DNA of 64,000 nucleotides. Origin: Rufibacter latericius. GTDB taxonomy: Bacteria; Bacteroidota; Bacteroidia; Cytophagales; Hymenobacteraceae. The stretch spans positions 689,666 to 753,665 of the forward strand of contig NZ_RJJD01000008.1 in the NCBI RefSeq assembly GCF_003721515.1. Reading direction: 5' to 3'. The first letter of the stretch is position 1, and every line of letters begins with the position of its first letter. The notes beneath the pieces were generated by a model. It was given only the letters and a program-made list of their open reading frames with translations. It did not search any database and was not told where the DNA came from. Positions 43,668 through 52,089 of this stretch are shown one piece after another. The position numbers and the translations under genes were made by a program.

Positions 43668-45225
43668 AGGAACTACAGGACAGCATGGAGCAACCCGCTT
43701 TCTGGCTGGCCCAGTCGGGGCGTTTGGCGAAGAACTCCTCATGGTTGCGGGAGTACGGGTCTCTCATGGCGGCCTGAAGTTTCAGGAACAGCGTGTTCTC
43801 CCCTTTCTCCAGTTGCTCTATGGCCTGGTGCAGCAAGTAATTCCGGAGGATGATTCTTGGGTTGCTTTTCTGCATGCGCTGTACCGCCTCCTCTCGGGAA
43901 CCGGCATTGGCTTTCAACCGGGTAACGTAGTCCTGTAACAACGTGTGCAGCTCCGCACGCTCGCCTTTCTCCAAATCACGGTAAAGACTGTCCTGGAAAT
44001 GCGCTACCGTTTCTTCTTCTGAACCAAGCTCCTGCGGCAACTCCATTAGCTGCTGGAAGAAAATGGTCATGTCCAGGTTGAGGGTGTACAGGGTTTGGGT
44101 GAAACGGGTAATCAGTTCCTGGTCTCCTTCTTTGACTTCGTCCAGCCCCAGTTTATTGGCCATCATGGCGTAATATTTCTCGTGGAAATAATCGCTGTAG
44201 GTTTCCAGGACGGCTACCAGTTCCTCGGTGCCCGGCAGTAACGGCGCGATGGCACTGGCCAAACAACCCAGGTTCCAGTAGGCAATAGAAGCCTGCTTCC
44301 CGAAGGCGTACCGGCGGCCGGGTAAGTCGGTGGTATTGGGGGTGAAGTCTGGGTCGTAATCGTCCAGGAAGGAGAACGGGCCGTAGTCGATGGTCAACCC
44401 TAGAATGGACATGTTATCGGTGTTCATCACACCGTGCACAAAACCCACGCGCATCCAGTCCACCATCAGGTTGGCGGTTCTTTCCACGACTTCCTTAAAC
44501 CAGTCCAGAATCCGGTTTTCACCTTGGATGTGCGGATAGTAGCGACTGATGGTCCAGTCTACCAACTTCTGCAGGTTCTCGTTCTCGCGCCGTGCGGCCG
44601 GCATTTCAAAGCTCCCGAAACGCAGGAAACTTGGGGCTACGCGCATCACAATGGCACCGGGCTCAAAGGCCGGGTTGCCGTTGTAAAACATATCTCGCAT
44701 CACCTGGTCACCGGTAGAAACCAGACTCAGAGCCCGGGTAGTGGGCACGCCCAGATAGTGCATGGCCTCGCTCATGAGGTATTCCCGCACCGATGACCGC
44801 AAAACTGCCCGTCCATCGGCCCGACGAGAATATGGGGTAAGTCCTGCGCCTTTCAGCTGGAACTCCCAGGATTTTCCGTCTGGTGCCAGCCACTCGCCCA
44901 AGATAATAGCCCGCCCGTCGCCTAGCTGCCCGGCCCAGTTCCCGAACTGGTGTCCGGCGTAACAGGCGGCGTAGGGGTACATAGACGGGGCCACATGGTT
45001 TCCGCCCAGGATGTCCACGTCTTTCTGTCCGGCAGGTTTCTCAATGCCTAGTTCCTGCGCCAGTTCCTCAGACCAGGCCAGCAACTCAGGTTTCGCCACC
45101 GGGGTAGGGATGGCTTTGCTATACAAGACACCCGGGGTCTGACGCGGCTTGGTGTTCCCGCTGTCGTCTCCGTCAAAGGCGGCTACAAACTCGTTTTTAT
45201 ATTCTTTTTCGCTTAAAGACTGCAT
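43666..45225 (-). CDS. selO: Protein adenylyltransferase SelO (YdiU/UPF0061)
   Basis: A 519-residue pseudokinase-fold enzyme that attaches AMP to protein Ser/Thr/Tyr residues, linked to oxidative stress. Family segments include FQLKGAGLTPYSRRADGRAV followed by LRSSVREYLMSEAMHYLG, the HGVMNTDNMSILG catalytic loop, and DYGPFSFLDDYDP (metal-binding DFG-like site). It ends in CSMLSCSS. In this family a C-terminal cysteine (selenocysteine in eukaryotes) acts in redox control. A possible -7 (TACTTTTG, minus strand, 45320-45313) lies upstream. Confidence 0.93.
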   Translation of the reverse strand: MQSLSEKEYKNEFVAAFDGDDSGNTKPRQTPGVLYSKAIPTPVAKPELLAWSEELAQELGIEKPAGQKDVDILGGNHVAPSMYPYAACYAGHQFGNWAGQLGDGRAIILGEWLAPDGKSWEFQLKGAGLTPYSRRADGRAVLRSSVREYLMSEAMHYLGVPTTRALSLVSTGDQVMRDMFYNGNPAFEPGAIVMRVAPSFLRFGSFEMPAARRENENLQKLVDWTISRYYPHIQGENRILDWFKEVVERTANLMVDWMRVGFVHGVMNTDNMSILGLTIDYGPFSFLDDYDPDFTPNTTDLPGRRYAFGKQASIAYWNLGCLASAIAPLLPGTEELVAVLETYSDYFHEKYYAMMANKLGLDEVKEGDQELITRFTQTLYTLNLDMTIFFQQLMELPQELGSEEETVAHFQDSLYRDLEKGERAELHTLLQDYVTRLKANAGSREEAVQRMQKSNPRIILRNYLLHQAIEQLEKGENTLFLKLQAAMRDPYSRNHEEFFAKRPDWASQKAGCSMLSCSS

Positions 45226-45312
45226 TCGTTTTTCCTTAGTTCTACTTTTCGCTCAGGCTTCTCTTCTCCTTAGAAAATGGAAAGGGCCTGACTCCTGTTA
45301 ACACAAATTCTT

Positions 45313-45320
45313 CAAAAGTA
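45313..45320 (-). promoter_or_regulatory. Possible -7 element of selO
   Basis: Minus-strand TACTTTTG fits TAnnTTTG, 88 bp before the ATG. No TTG at -33. Confidence 0.4.
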
Positions 45321-45325
45321 GTTGG

Positions 45326-45361
45326 GTTTTAGGCACTCTTTTCTTAAAACAGGCTTAAAAA
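45326..45361. repeat. PIR repeat copy 14
   Basis: Left arm GTTTTAGGCACTCTTTT, centre CTTAAAA, right arm CAGGCTTAAAA, in the selO/Ca-ATPase gap. Confidence 0.6.
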
Positions 45362-45395
45362 AGTGAAACCAGAAAGTGCCTGGACCTACCTTCTG

Positions 45396-45420
45396 ATTTC
45401 AGGCTGATTTCCGGGGAAAA
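45396..45420. repeat. PIR repeat copy 15 (left half)
   Basis: GATTTCAGGCTGATTT followed by CCGGGGAAAA. The right arm is missing because the Ca-ATPase gene ends there. Confidence 0.4.
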
Positions 45421-45422
45421 GG

Positions 45423-48068
45423 TTAAGAGTTACGCTTTGAAACCCAGGGCATCAGTTTCCAGACTTCCATCAAGGTAACGGCCCCGGCTGCCAGGCCTGC
45501 CGCTATTTTCCACTGGGAGAAGCCAAAATCCTGGGGTATGGAGAAAATCTCCCGGATGCCTGGCAACACGGTGAGCCCGTACAACCCAAAGCAAAGCAAC
45601 ACCGCCCCTACTACATATTTGTTCTGGAATAAGCCTGCGCCAAAAGCCGTCTGGGTATTAGAACGGGCGGCAAAGGTCTGCAGTGTGCGGGCCAGAATGA
45701 GGGTGGTAAACGCCATGGCGATGCTCATTTCCTCTGACTGCTGCAGGCCCAGGTACTGAGAGATAATCACCGCCACGCCAATCAAGATTCCCCGCATGAT
45801 AACGGACCGTAAGGTGCCTCCGGCAAAAATTCCTTCGTTGATGTCGCGGGGTTTGCGTTGCATCACATTAGGCTCTGCTTTCTCCACGCCCAGCGCAATG
45901 GCCGGCAAGGAATCATTCAGGAGGTTGATGAACAGCAGTTGAATGGGCGTGAAAGGATTGACCCAGTCCAGCGCCAAAGCAAACAAAATGGCGATGATGG
46001 CCCCCAGGTTCCCAGCAAACAGATAGGCGATGGATTTTTTGATGTTGTCAAAAACGGTTCTGCCCACCGCTACCGCACTGATGATAGAGACAAAGTTGTC
46101 ATCGGTCAGAATCATGGCCGAGGCGTCTTTCGCGACATCGGTACCGCTGCCCATGGCCACCCCAATATCAGCTTGCTTGAGGGCTGGGGCATCGTTCACG
46201 CCGTCGCCGGTCATGGCGGTAATCTTTCCTTTCCGTTGCCAGGCACGTACAATCCTGATTTTATTCTCCGGCGAGACACGGGCGTAAACGGCGATATTCT
46301 CCAGGTCACGGTCCAGTTCTTCTTCAGACAATCGGTCAAGTTCCTGCCCGGTAATGGCAATGTCGTTTTCGTCCATCAGGCCAATCTCCCTCCCGATGGC
46401 CCGGGCCGTGGTTTTGTGGTCACCCGTGATCATGACCGTGCGGATACCTGCTTTCTTGGCTTCCTCAATGGAGGCGTACACGGCTTCGCGCGGCGGGTCT
46501 ATCATCGCTTTGAGCCCCACCAGCACCAGGTCATTTTCGTCTTCAAAGCTGATGGAAGAGGTAGTTTCCAAGGGTTTATAGGCAAAGGCCAGCACCCTGA
46601 GGGCCCGGTCTGAGAAGTCTTCGTTCTGGTCTTGCAGGGTTTGTAGCACTTCTGGGGTCAGGGGTTGCTCTTCGCCGTCTACCAACACGCGGTTACAGCG
46701 CGAAAACACCACATCGGGGCCGCCCTTGGTCAGGAGCATGCGTTGTCCCTCAATGGTGTGCACCGTGGACATGAGCTTGCGGTCCGAGTCAAAGGGCAAC
46801 TCGGCTTCCCGGGCGAACTCCTCCCGAATCTGCCGGTATGGTTGGTTTTTCTTGTTACTGAAAGCGATAAGAGCCACTTCCGTGGGGTCTCCCACTTCGG
46901 CTCCGTCTTCATTGATTTGGGCATCGTTGGAGAGAACGGCCACCTGCATCAACCGTTGCTCGGCCACTGACCATTTGGAGGGGTCATCTGGGAATTCATC
47001 GGCGGTTTTGCCGGGCAGGTAATAGTCTACCACGGTCATTTTGTTTTGGGTGAGCGTGCCGGTTTTATCGGTGCAGATGACGCTGGTGGAGCCCAGGGTT
47101 TCCACCGCCGGAAGTTTGCGGATAATGGCGTGTCGCCGGGCCATTTTATTCGTGCCCACGGCCAGAACGATGGTTACGATGGAAGAAAGCGCCTCGGGGA
47201 TGGCTGCTACGGCTACGGCCACGGCAAACATGAAGGCTTTGAGCAGCGCGTTGGTCATGTTCTGGGTGTCACCGCCCATCCAGACGCGCATCGCCTCCAC
47301 CCCGAAAATGAGGATGCACAGCACCAAAATCACCCAGCCCAGCTTTTTGCTGAAATCGGCTAGTTTGCGCTGCAGGGGGGTCTGCTTGGCTTCGGCGGAG
47401 GCCAGCAAGCCCGCGATTTTGCCTAGTTCAGTCTTTTCGGCGGTGGCGGTCACGACAAAGGCTCCCCGGCCGTACACCACCAAAGCCCCGCTGTAAACCA
47501 TGTTCTTCCGGTCACCTAGGGGCGCATCTTCGGGGATGACGTCGGTGTGTTTTTCAACCGCTTCAGATTCTCCCGTCAGCATGCCTTCATCTACGCGCAG
47601 GGAGCCCGTTTCCAGCAACCGGCCATCGGCGGAGACAAAGTCACCGGCCTCCAGCACCACGACATCGCCGGGTACCAGTTCTCGGGCGGCTACGGTGTTG
47701 GTGATGCCATCGCGCAGCACTTTGGCTGAGGGAGCCGACATCTGCCGAAGCGCGTCCAGGGCTCCTTCGGCTTTCTTGGTCTGCACCACACTGACAATGG
47801 CATTCAGGATTAAGACGGCAAAGATGATGATCGCCTCCATCACCTCGCCCAAGGCCAATTGTACAATGGCCGCAATCATGAGCACAATGACCATGGGGTC
47901 TTTGAACGTCTCCAGAATCAGTTTCCAGATGGGGTCTTTCTCGGCTTCGTTCAGTTCATTGTACCCGTGGGTCTGAAGCCGCTGCTGGGCCTCGGACGCG
48001 GAAAGTCCCTGAGGGCAGGTATTCAGGTCCTGGAGAACCTGGTCTATAGGGTGTTGGTAAAACTCCAT
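45423..48068 (-). CDS. Cation-translocating P-type ATPase, Ca2+ type (P2)
   Basis: An 881-residue P2-type ATPase with a cation-ATPase N-terminal domain (LSASEAQQRLQTHGYNELNE), the dephosphorylation loop MLTGESEAVEKHT, the M4 ion site AAIPEALSSIV, the phosphorylation site CTDKTGTLTQNKM, the hinge TGDGVNDAPALKQADIGVAM, and M6 NLLNDSLPAIALGVEK. This is the SERCA/PMCA-like pattern, so Ca2+ is the likely substrate and the pump exports it. Ten membrane helices are present. Start set at ATG 48068 (MEFYQHPIDQVL); the longer frame adds 17 residues without support. No clear link to the copper genes. Confidence 0.92.
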   Translation of the reverse strand: MEFYQHPIDQVLQDLNTCPQGLSASEAQQRLQTHGYNELNEAEKDPIWKLILETFKDPMVIVLMIAAIVQLALGEVMEAIIIFAVLILNAIVSVVQTKKAEGALDALRQMSAPSAKVLRDGITNTVAARELVPGDVVVLEAGDFVSADGRLLETGSLRVDEGMLTGESEAVEKHTDVIPEDAPLGDRKNMVYSGALVVYGRGAFVVTATAEKTELGKIAGLLASAEAKQTPLQRKLADFSKKLGWVILVLCILIFGVEAMRVWMGGDTQNMTNALLKAFMFAVAVAVAAIPEALSSIVTIVLAVGTNKMARRHAIIRKLPAVETLGSTSVICTDKTGTLTQNKMTVVDYYLPGKTADEFPDDPSKWSVAEQRLMQVAVLSNDAQINEDGAEVGDPTEVALIAFSNKKNQPYRQIREEFAREAELPFDSDRKLMSTVHTIEGQRMLLTKGGPDVVFSRCNRVLVDGEEQPLTPEVLQTLQDQNEDFSDRALRVLAFAYKPLETTSSISFEDENDLVLVGLKAMIDPPREAVYASIEEAKKAGIRTVMITGDHKTTARAIGREIGLMDENDIAITGQELDRLSEEELDRDLENIAVYARVSPENKIRIVRAWQRKGKITAMTGDGVNDAPALKQADIGVAMGSGTDVAKDASAMILTDDNFVSIISAVAVGRTVFDNIKKSIAYLFAGNLGAIIAILFALALDWVNPFTPIQLLFINLLNDSLPAIALGVEKAEPNVMQRKPRDINEGIFAGGTLRSVIMRGILIGVAVIISQYLGLQQSEEMSIAMAFTTLILARTLQTFAARSNTQTAFGAGLFQNKYVVGAVLLCFGLYGLTVLPGIREIFSIPQDFGFSQWKIAAGLAAGAVTLMEVWKLMPWVSKRNS

Positions 48069-48278
48069 GGCGTCATGTTTTGGCTGAATTAACCTTGATT
48101 TGCATCTCTTGCGCCTCATTCAGCCCCTCTCCCCTGCTGGAGCAAGTGCGATGACTTTTCGGTTCTACGAAGAATACTTGTTTCCTTTTCCCTTATTGAA
48201 AAGAAAACCGGCAATTTCCCAGTCAGTTTACCTTATATGTTAAATTCTTTTAGGAAAGCGGTGCCCCGATAAAAGCCA

Positions 48279-48313
48279 TTTTAGGGCTCTTTTGGTTAAA
48301 ACAGGCCTGAAAC
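48279..48313. repeat. PIR repeat copy 16
   Basis: Left arm TTTTAGGGCTCTTTT, centre GGTTAAAA, right arm CAGGCCTGAAAC. A well-preserved copy behind the YciI gene. Confidence 0.65.
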
Positions 48314-48331
48314 GTTGGGCTTATGCCTCTG

Positions 48332-48610
48332 TTAATCCGGCCAAACCTTCTGCTCGCGGGAAGTCACAAATTCGATAATCCGGAGGTCCACCAGGTCTTG
48401 GTATACAAACGGGTCATCTTGCATGAGTTCTTCTACCTGGGCTTTGCTGGAGGCTTTGCAGAAAATAAGGCCACCGTCACGCGGTACTTTTCGCCCGGAG
48501 GCTACAAAATGGCCGCTGGCGTATCCTTTGTCCACAAAGGCCAGGTGCTCGGCCAAGAAAGGTTCTACTTCTGAGAATGGGCCTTTGTAGGTGAGTTCAA
48601 TCAGGAACAT
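48332..48610 (-). CDS. YciI family protein
   Basis: A 92-residue dimeric alpha/beta-barrel-type protein (FLIELTYKGPFSEVEPFLAE, HLAFVDKGYASGHFVASGRK, DPFVYQDLVDLRIIEF). The family has a conserved His-Asp pair thought to be catalytic. Here H22 and the Asp of DDPF are present. Substrate unknown. A TAGCTTTG -7 element at 48633-48640 implies a very short leader. Monocistronic, cytosolic. Confidence 0.85.
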   Translation of the reverse strand: MFLIELTYKGPFSEVEPFLAEHLAFVDKGYASGHFVASGRKVPRDGGLIFCKASSKAQVEELMQDDPFVYQDLVDLRIIEFVTSREQKVWPD

Positions 48611-48632
48611 ACAATAAGGGGTTGATGTAAGG

Positions 48633-48640
48633 CAAAGCTA
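48633..48640 (-). promoter_or_regulatory. -7 element of the YciI gene
   Basis: Minus-strand TAGCTTTG fits TAnnTTTG, 23 bp before the ATG. A PIR copy lies immediately upstream of it. Confidence 0.5.
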
Positions 48641-48642
48641 CG

Positions 48643-48688
48643 GTTTCGGTCTGTTTTGAACCTGCTTTCAGGAAATCAGGCTTAAAAG
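48643..48688. repeat. PIR repeat copy 17 (compound)
   Basis: GTTTCGGTCTGTTTT runs into GAACCTGCTTT-CAGGAAA-TCAGGCTTAAAAG, as if two partial units were joined. Confidence 0.5.
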
Positions 48689-48737
48689 GCATGAAGTTGA
48701 CCTCTTCCTGTAATTATACACAAGTCTTACAAAATGG

Positions 48738-48772
48738 TGTTAAACTCCGGGCAGGGGTATGCGTTTTCTTTG
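48738..48772 (+). promoter_or_regulatory. Putative metal-responsive promoter D (His/Met-rich outer-membrane protein gene)
   Basis: TTACAAAATGGTGTTAA (TGTTAA at 48738-48743, one change from TGTAAC) is followed by CTCCGGGCAG, very like promoter C, and after 21 nt by TTTCTTTG (48765-48772). Confidence 0.55.
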
Positions 48773-48806
48773 TAGCAGATATTCAACCTTTATCTGCCCC
48801 TGTACT

Positions 48807-50570
48807 ATGAAACGAATTCTCACCTTAGGATTAGCTCTTTCCCTGAGCCTACTCACCGCCCAGGCCCAGCATGAGCACCATACTCCGCCCGCAAAAAAGG
48901 AAACGAAAAAAGAAGTGGCCCCAGCAGCCAAAAAAGTAGCGCCTGCTCCCAAAGCAAAACCTTCAAAGCTTCAACCCATCAAGAAGAAACCCGCGCCCCT
49001 TCCGGCGAAGGCAAAGGCCCCGGCGACTAAACCCGCGGCAACCTCAACCCGGAAAGCTCCCGCAACCACAGCTCCGCAGGACCACTCGCACCACCAGATG
49101 ACTTCCGATTCTGCGCAGCACCAAGGGCACCAGATGTCTGCCGATAGCCTGAACAAAGCGAAGACCTCGGGTCATGAAGGACATACCGCGCCTGCAGACA
49201 CCGCGAAAGGCCACCAGCACCACCCCGGCATGAACATGAACCACGCCGCGATGGCTTCTGACACTACCCAACATTCAGGCATGAACCACGGCACGGGCGG
49301 CATGAGCCACGGCACGGGCGGCATGAGCCACTCGTTTTCCCGCAATCTGCCCATGAACCGGAACGGCTCCGGCACCTCCTGGCACCCCGATGCCACGCCC
49401 ATGTATGGCTACATGAAACACGCCGGCGACTGGATGCTCATGTTCCACGGTCAGCTTTGGCTCCGCTACAACAAGCAGGATATTTTCAACAAAGGCTCGC
49501 GCGGTGATTCTCAACTAGACGCCCCCAACTGGTTTATGGGAATGGCTCAACGCGAAGTGGGTAAACGTGGTTTGTTGCGCTTCAGTGTGATGATGAGTTT
49601 GGATGAACTCACCATGGGTGACCGCGGCTATCCCTTGCTGTTCCAGAGCGGCGAGACCTACGGCGGCGGAAAACGACTGGTAGACCGCCAACACCCGCAT
49701 GATTTGTTTTCAGAAATCAGCGTGGGCTACACGCACATGCTGAACCAGGATATGGACGTGTACGGTTTCTTCGGATATCCTGGGGAGCCGCCGGTGGGTC
49801 CGCCCGTGTTCATGCACCGCATCTCGGCGTTCAACAACCCAGAGTCGCCGCTGGGGCACCACTGGCAGGATGCCACGCACATTACCTTCGGGGTGGCTAC
49901 GGTGGGGTTCCGGTACAAGCAGTTCAAGCTTGAAGGCTCTAACTTCACAGGCCGTGAGCCCGACGAAAACCGCTACGACTTTGACAAAGCCCGCTTTGAC
50001 TCTTATGCGGCTCGCCTATCCTACAACCCCACAGAGAACTGGGCCCTGCAAGTATCGCGCGGCTGGCTGAAAAGCCCTGAGTCACTGGAGCCTGAGGAGG
50101 ACGTGACCCGCACCACGGCTTCGGTCTTATACAGCCGTCCGCTGGCAGGTGGCGGTGACAGGTTCTTTACCTCGGCCTTTATCTGGGGCTTCAACGGCGG
50201 CGGACACCACAAAGAGCATTCGGCCATTGCCGAAGCCAACCTGCAGATGGACAGAACCGCCATTTACGGCCGGTATGAGTACGTGCAGAAAACACCCGGT
50301 GAGTTGGACCTTACCGATCAGTTTGACCACCACGATGTCTTTGACGTGCACGCCCTTACCCTAGGAACGAGTCAACGCGTCGCCAATTTCGCTAATACGT
50401 ATTTAACCGTTGGTGTGCAGGCTTCTGTCTTCGCGCCAGATAAACTGCTGAAGCCGCTGTATGGCAAGGCCCCGGTTTCCGGCGAGATTTACCTCCGTCT
50501 GAACCCCGGTCTAATGATGGGCAGCAACCGGTCGCGCACCTCCTCTTCAGGTATGCAACATCAGCACTAA
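48807..50570 (+). CDS. His/Met-rich outer-membrane beta-barrel protein, probably copper-related
   Basis: A 587-residue exported protein. The signal peptide (KRILTLGLALSLSLLTAQAQ) is followed by a Lys/Pro/Ala-rich linker (about 29-90) and a His/Met-rich region (about 91-180: DHSHHQMTSD, GHQHHPGMNMNHAAM, GMSHGTGGMSHGTGGMSHS). The C-terminal 390 residues alternate polar and aromatic residues as in an outer-membrane barrel (WMLMFHGQLWLRYNKQ, VSGEIYLRLNPGLMMG), ending in MQHQH. The Met/His clusters resemble Cu+/Ag+-binding segments of PcoB/CopB proteins. It shares promoter architecture with copA. Start at ATG 48807. Confidence 0.8.
   Translation: MKRILTLGLALSLSLLTAQAQHEHHTPPAKKETKKEVAPAAKKVAPAPKAKPSKLQPIKKKPAPLPAKAKAPATKPAATSTRKAPATTAPQDHSHHQMTSDSAQHQGHQMSADSLNKAKTSGHEGHTAPADTAKGHQHHPGMNMNHAAMASDTTQHSGMNHGTGGMSHGTGGMSHSFSRNLPMNRNGSGTSWHPDATPMYGYMKHAGDWMLMFHGQLWLRYNKQDIFNKGSRGDSQLDAPNWFMGMAQREVGKRGLLRFSVMMSLDELTMGDRGYPLLFQSGETYGGGKRLVDRQHPHDLFSEISVGYTHMLNQDMDVYGFFGYPGEPPVGPPVFMHRISAFNNPESPLGHHWQDATHITFGVATVGFRYKQFKLEGSNFTGREPDENRYDFDKARFDSYAARLSYNPTENWALQVSRGWLKSPESLEPEEDVTRTTASVLYSRPLAGGGDRFFTSAFIWGFNGGGHHKEHSAIAEANLQMDRTAIYGRYEYVQKTPGELDLTDQFDHHDVFDVHALTLGTSQRVANFANTYLTVGVQASVFAPDKLLKPLYGKAPVSGEIYLRLNPGLMMGSNRSRTSSSGMQHQH
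49286..49327 (+). repeat. 21-bp tandem duplication in the Met/His-rich region
   Basis: Two identical 21-bp units (49286-49306 and 49307-49327) encode two tandem copies of a 7-residue unit (HGTGGMS, in any phase). It could expand or contract by slippage and change the number of metal-binding motifs. Confidence 0.8.
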
Positions 50571-50590
50571 GCAATTGGCTTATAAATTCA

Positions 50591-50643
50591 AACCACCGTG
50601 TTTTGGGCTAGTTTCCTGTAAACAGGCCTAAAACACGGTGGTT
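50591..50643 (+). terminator. Terminator of the outer-membrane protein gene
   Basis: AACCACCGTGTTTTGGGC (50591-50608) pairs with 50626-50643 with a single G-T pair. The whole PIR copy 18 sits inside this stem-loop. Confidence 0.8.
50600..50634. repeat. PIR repeat copy 18 (inside a terminator)
   Basis: Left arm GTTTTGGGCTAGTTT, centre CCTGTAAA, right arm CAGGCCTAAAAC, extended outwards by CCACCGT/ACGGTGG. Confidence 0.65.
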
Positions 50644-50716
50644 GTTTTAAGGTAATTTGAAAAGCTACAACTGCCAGGGTGGAAGCAGATGCATTTTCGA
50701 TCTTAAGCTCTATTCT

Positions 50717-50752
50717 CTTTTCAGCCCCTTTTCTTCAAAAAAAGTCTAAAAC
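50717..50752. repeat. PIR repeat copy 19
   Basis: Left arm CTTTTCAGCCCCTTTT, centre CTTCAAAA, right arm AAAGTCTAAAAC, adjoining the DUF748 terminator. Confidence 0.45.
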
Positions 50753-50794
50753 AGCCTATGACCCAAGACGCAGAGCTCGGGTCATAGGCTGTTT
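50749..50794 (-). terminator. Terminator of the DUF748 gene, overlapping its stop codon
   Basis: A perfect 16-bp stem: AAACAGCCTATGACCC (50749-50764) with 50779-50794. On the minus strand the first arm contains the last codons and the TGA stop (50784-50782). TTTTAGACTTTTTTT follows. Confidence 0.8.
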
Positions 50795-51837
50795 TCTATC
50801 CCTTTGCTAAAGGCGTCTATAAAGGCGTGTTTGAGTACGTTGATGAAGGTCTTCCAGCTGTTGGTCTGTGGGTTGCTGAGATTGCCTTTGATAGGAATTT
50901 GGGTGGCAATCTGGTCGCGGAGTTGGTTTTCGGCGGCCTCGGTGAAGACACCTATGACGGCTTCTTTTACGGCGCTCAGGATACCGCCTTCTTTCTTGTC
51001 TTTCTTCCAATTCAGAACCTTCACCTCCTCAAAGAAAGGTTTGATGTACCCGTTCAGTTGACCATCTGTTGCTTTCAATTCGGCGTACATGTCCAGTTTG
51101 CCACGTTCTACGTCAAACTTGGCGTAGGCTTTGATGAAGTTGTTCAGGCTGGTGAGGTTTACGCCCGTTAACTGACAATCGGCATCGAAATCGGGGATTC
51201 GTTTGAGGGCGTTCACCTGCATCTTTCCTTTCAGAGTGCCACCTCCAATGGACTTACCGCTCACTGTGACTGAGGAAGGCAGCTTTTTACCCACAGCCTC
51301 CACATTAGCCAGGTTTAGGGCCACCAGTTCCATACTGCTGATATGGAAGCGGACATCGCGTGAGGCCGTGAAATCCAGAAACGCGAGGCTTCCGTTGTGC
51401 ACCTCGTAGCGGTTAATGGTGATGGGCATCAGGTCTTTGACTACCTCGGTCCAATGGTCAAGGCTAGGGTCCTCTTTTGAGGTGCCGGACGAGGAACTAT
51501 TCACCATGTTCAGCACCGGTCCGGTCATGAATACCTCGCCTACCAGTTTGCCCTTGAACAGAGACTTCCACTCAATGGACAGATCAGTGTGCGGAATGGT
51601 CAGGAACGGGTACTTGGGGTTGCCTTCTTCTTCTTTCAGGACCAGCCCTTCTATCTGGTATGCCCCTCTGATGAGCGCAATATCCACGTCTTCCACGTAA
51701 CCAGTATAGCCGGGCAGTTCCTCCAGGGTCTTGTTCACGTAGTTCTTCACAATGAATGGAAGCGCAATCCTGAAAGCCAGCAGCAAGACCCCCACTGCCA
51801 ATCCTACCTTCAATGGTTGTGTGAGCCGAATAGCCAT
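50782..51837 (-). CDS. DUF748 domain protein (AsmA-like), inner-membrane anchored
   Basis: A 351-residue protein with one N-terminal membrane helix (PLKVGLAVGVLLLAFRIALP) and a periplasmic beta-rich body (YVNKTLEELPGYTGYVEDVD, then IALIRGAYQIEGLVLKEE, and SLFKGKLVGEVFMTGPVLNM), the DUF748/AsmA-like pattern. Such proteins are related to long beta-groove lipid carriers between membranes, but this one is short and its function is unknown. A gap of 252 bp with a PIR copy separates it from the divergent radical SAM gene. Confidence 0.83.
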   Translation of the reverse strand: MAIRLTQPLKVGLAVGVLLLAFRIALPFIVKNYVNKTLEELPGYTGYVEDVDIALIRGAYQIEGLVLKEEEGNPKYPFLTIPHTDLSIEWKSLFKGKLVGEVFMTGPVLNMVNSSSSGTSKEDPSLDHWTEVVKDLMPITINRYEVHNGSLAFLDFTASRDVRFHISSMELVALNLANVEAVGKKLPSSVTVSGKSIGGGTLKGKMQVNALKRIPDFDADCQLTGVNLTSLNNFIKAYAKFDVERGKLDMYAELKATDGQLNGYIKPFFEEVKVLNWKKDKKEGGILSAVKEAVIGVFTEAAENQLRDQIATQIPIKGNLSNPQTNSWKTFINVLKHAFIDAFSKGIENSL

Positions 51838-51980
51838 AACATACCTGTTTTATCTTAGCCGATTTCTCTTGCCCCAATTAATACGAAAGCAGACTGAGTG
51901 CAGTTAACAGCCAGCCAATCAGCCTCTGTTTCTGAACTCATCCCCTCCAAAGCCTGTTTCTTTCTCAGCAGAGCTCATTC

Positions 51981-52016
51981 GTTTCAGGCCCATTTTCCAG
52001 AAAGTAGCACGAAATC
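51981..52016. repeat. PIR repeat copy 20
   Basis: Left arm GTTTCAGGCCCATTTT, centre CCAGAAA, right arm GTAGCACGAAATC. It lies between two divergent genes, so the repeat is not confined to gene ends. Confidence 0.6.
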
Positions 52017-52064
52017 AAAACTTCTAACTCAGAACTCTGCACCAAAGACTCAGCACTCTTTCCG

Positions 52065-52072
52065 TACCTTTG
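52065..52072 (+). promoter_or_regulatory. -7 element of the B12-binding radical SAM gene
   Basis: TACCTTTG matches the consensus 17 bp before the TTG start codon, implying a leader of only about 10 nt. Confidence 0.6.
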
Positions 52073-52089
52073 CCTAAAATAGAATTCCC

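Noticed and set aside
45858-46613. Open frame of 251 codons on the plus strand
   Set aside because: Antisense to the Ca2+-type ATPase gene. The His/Gly/Asp-rich translation reflects complementary codons.
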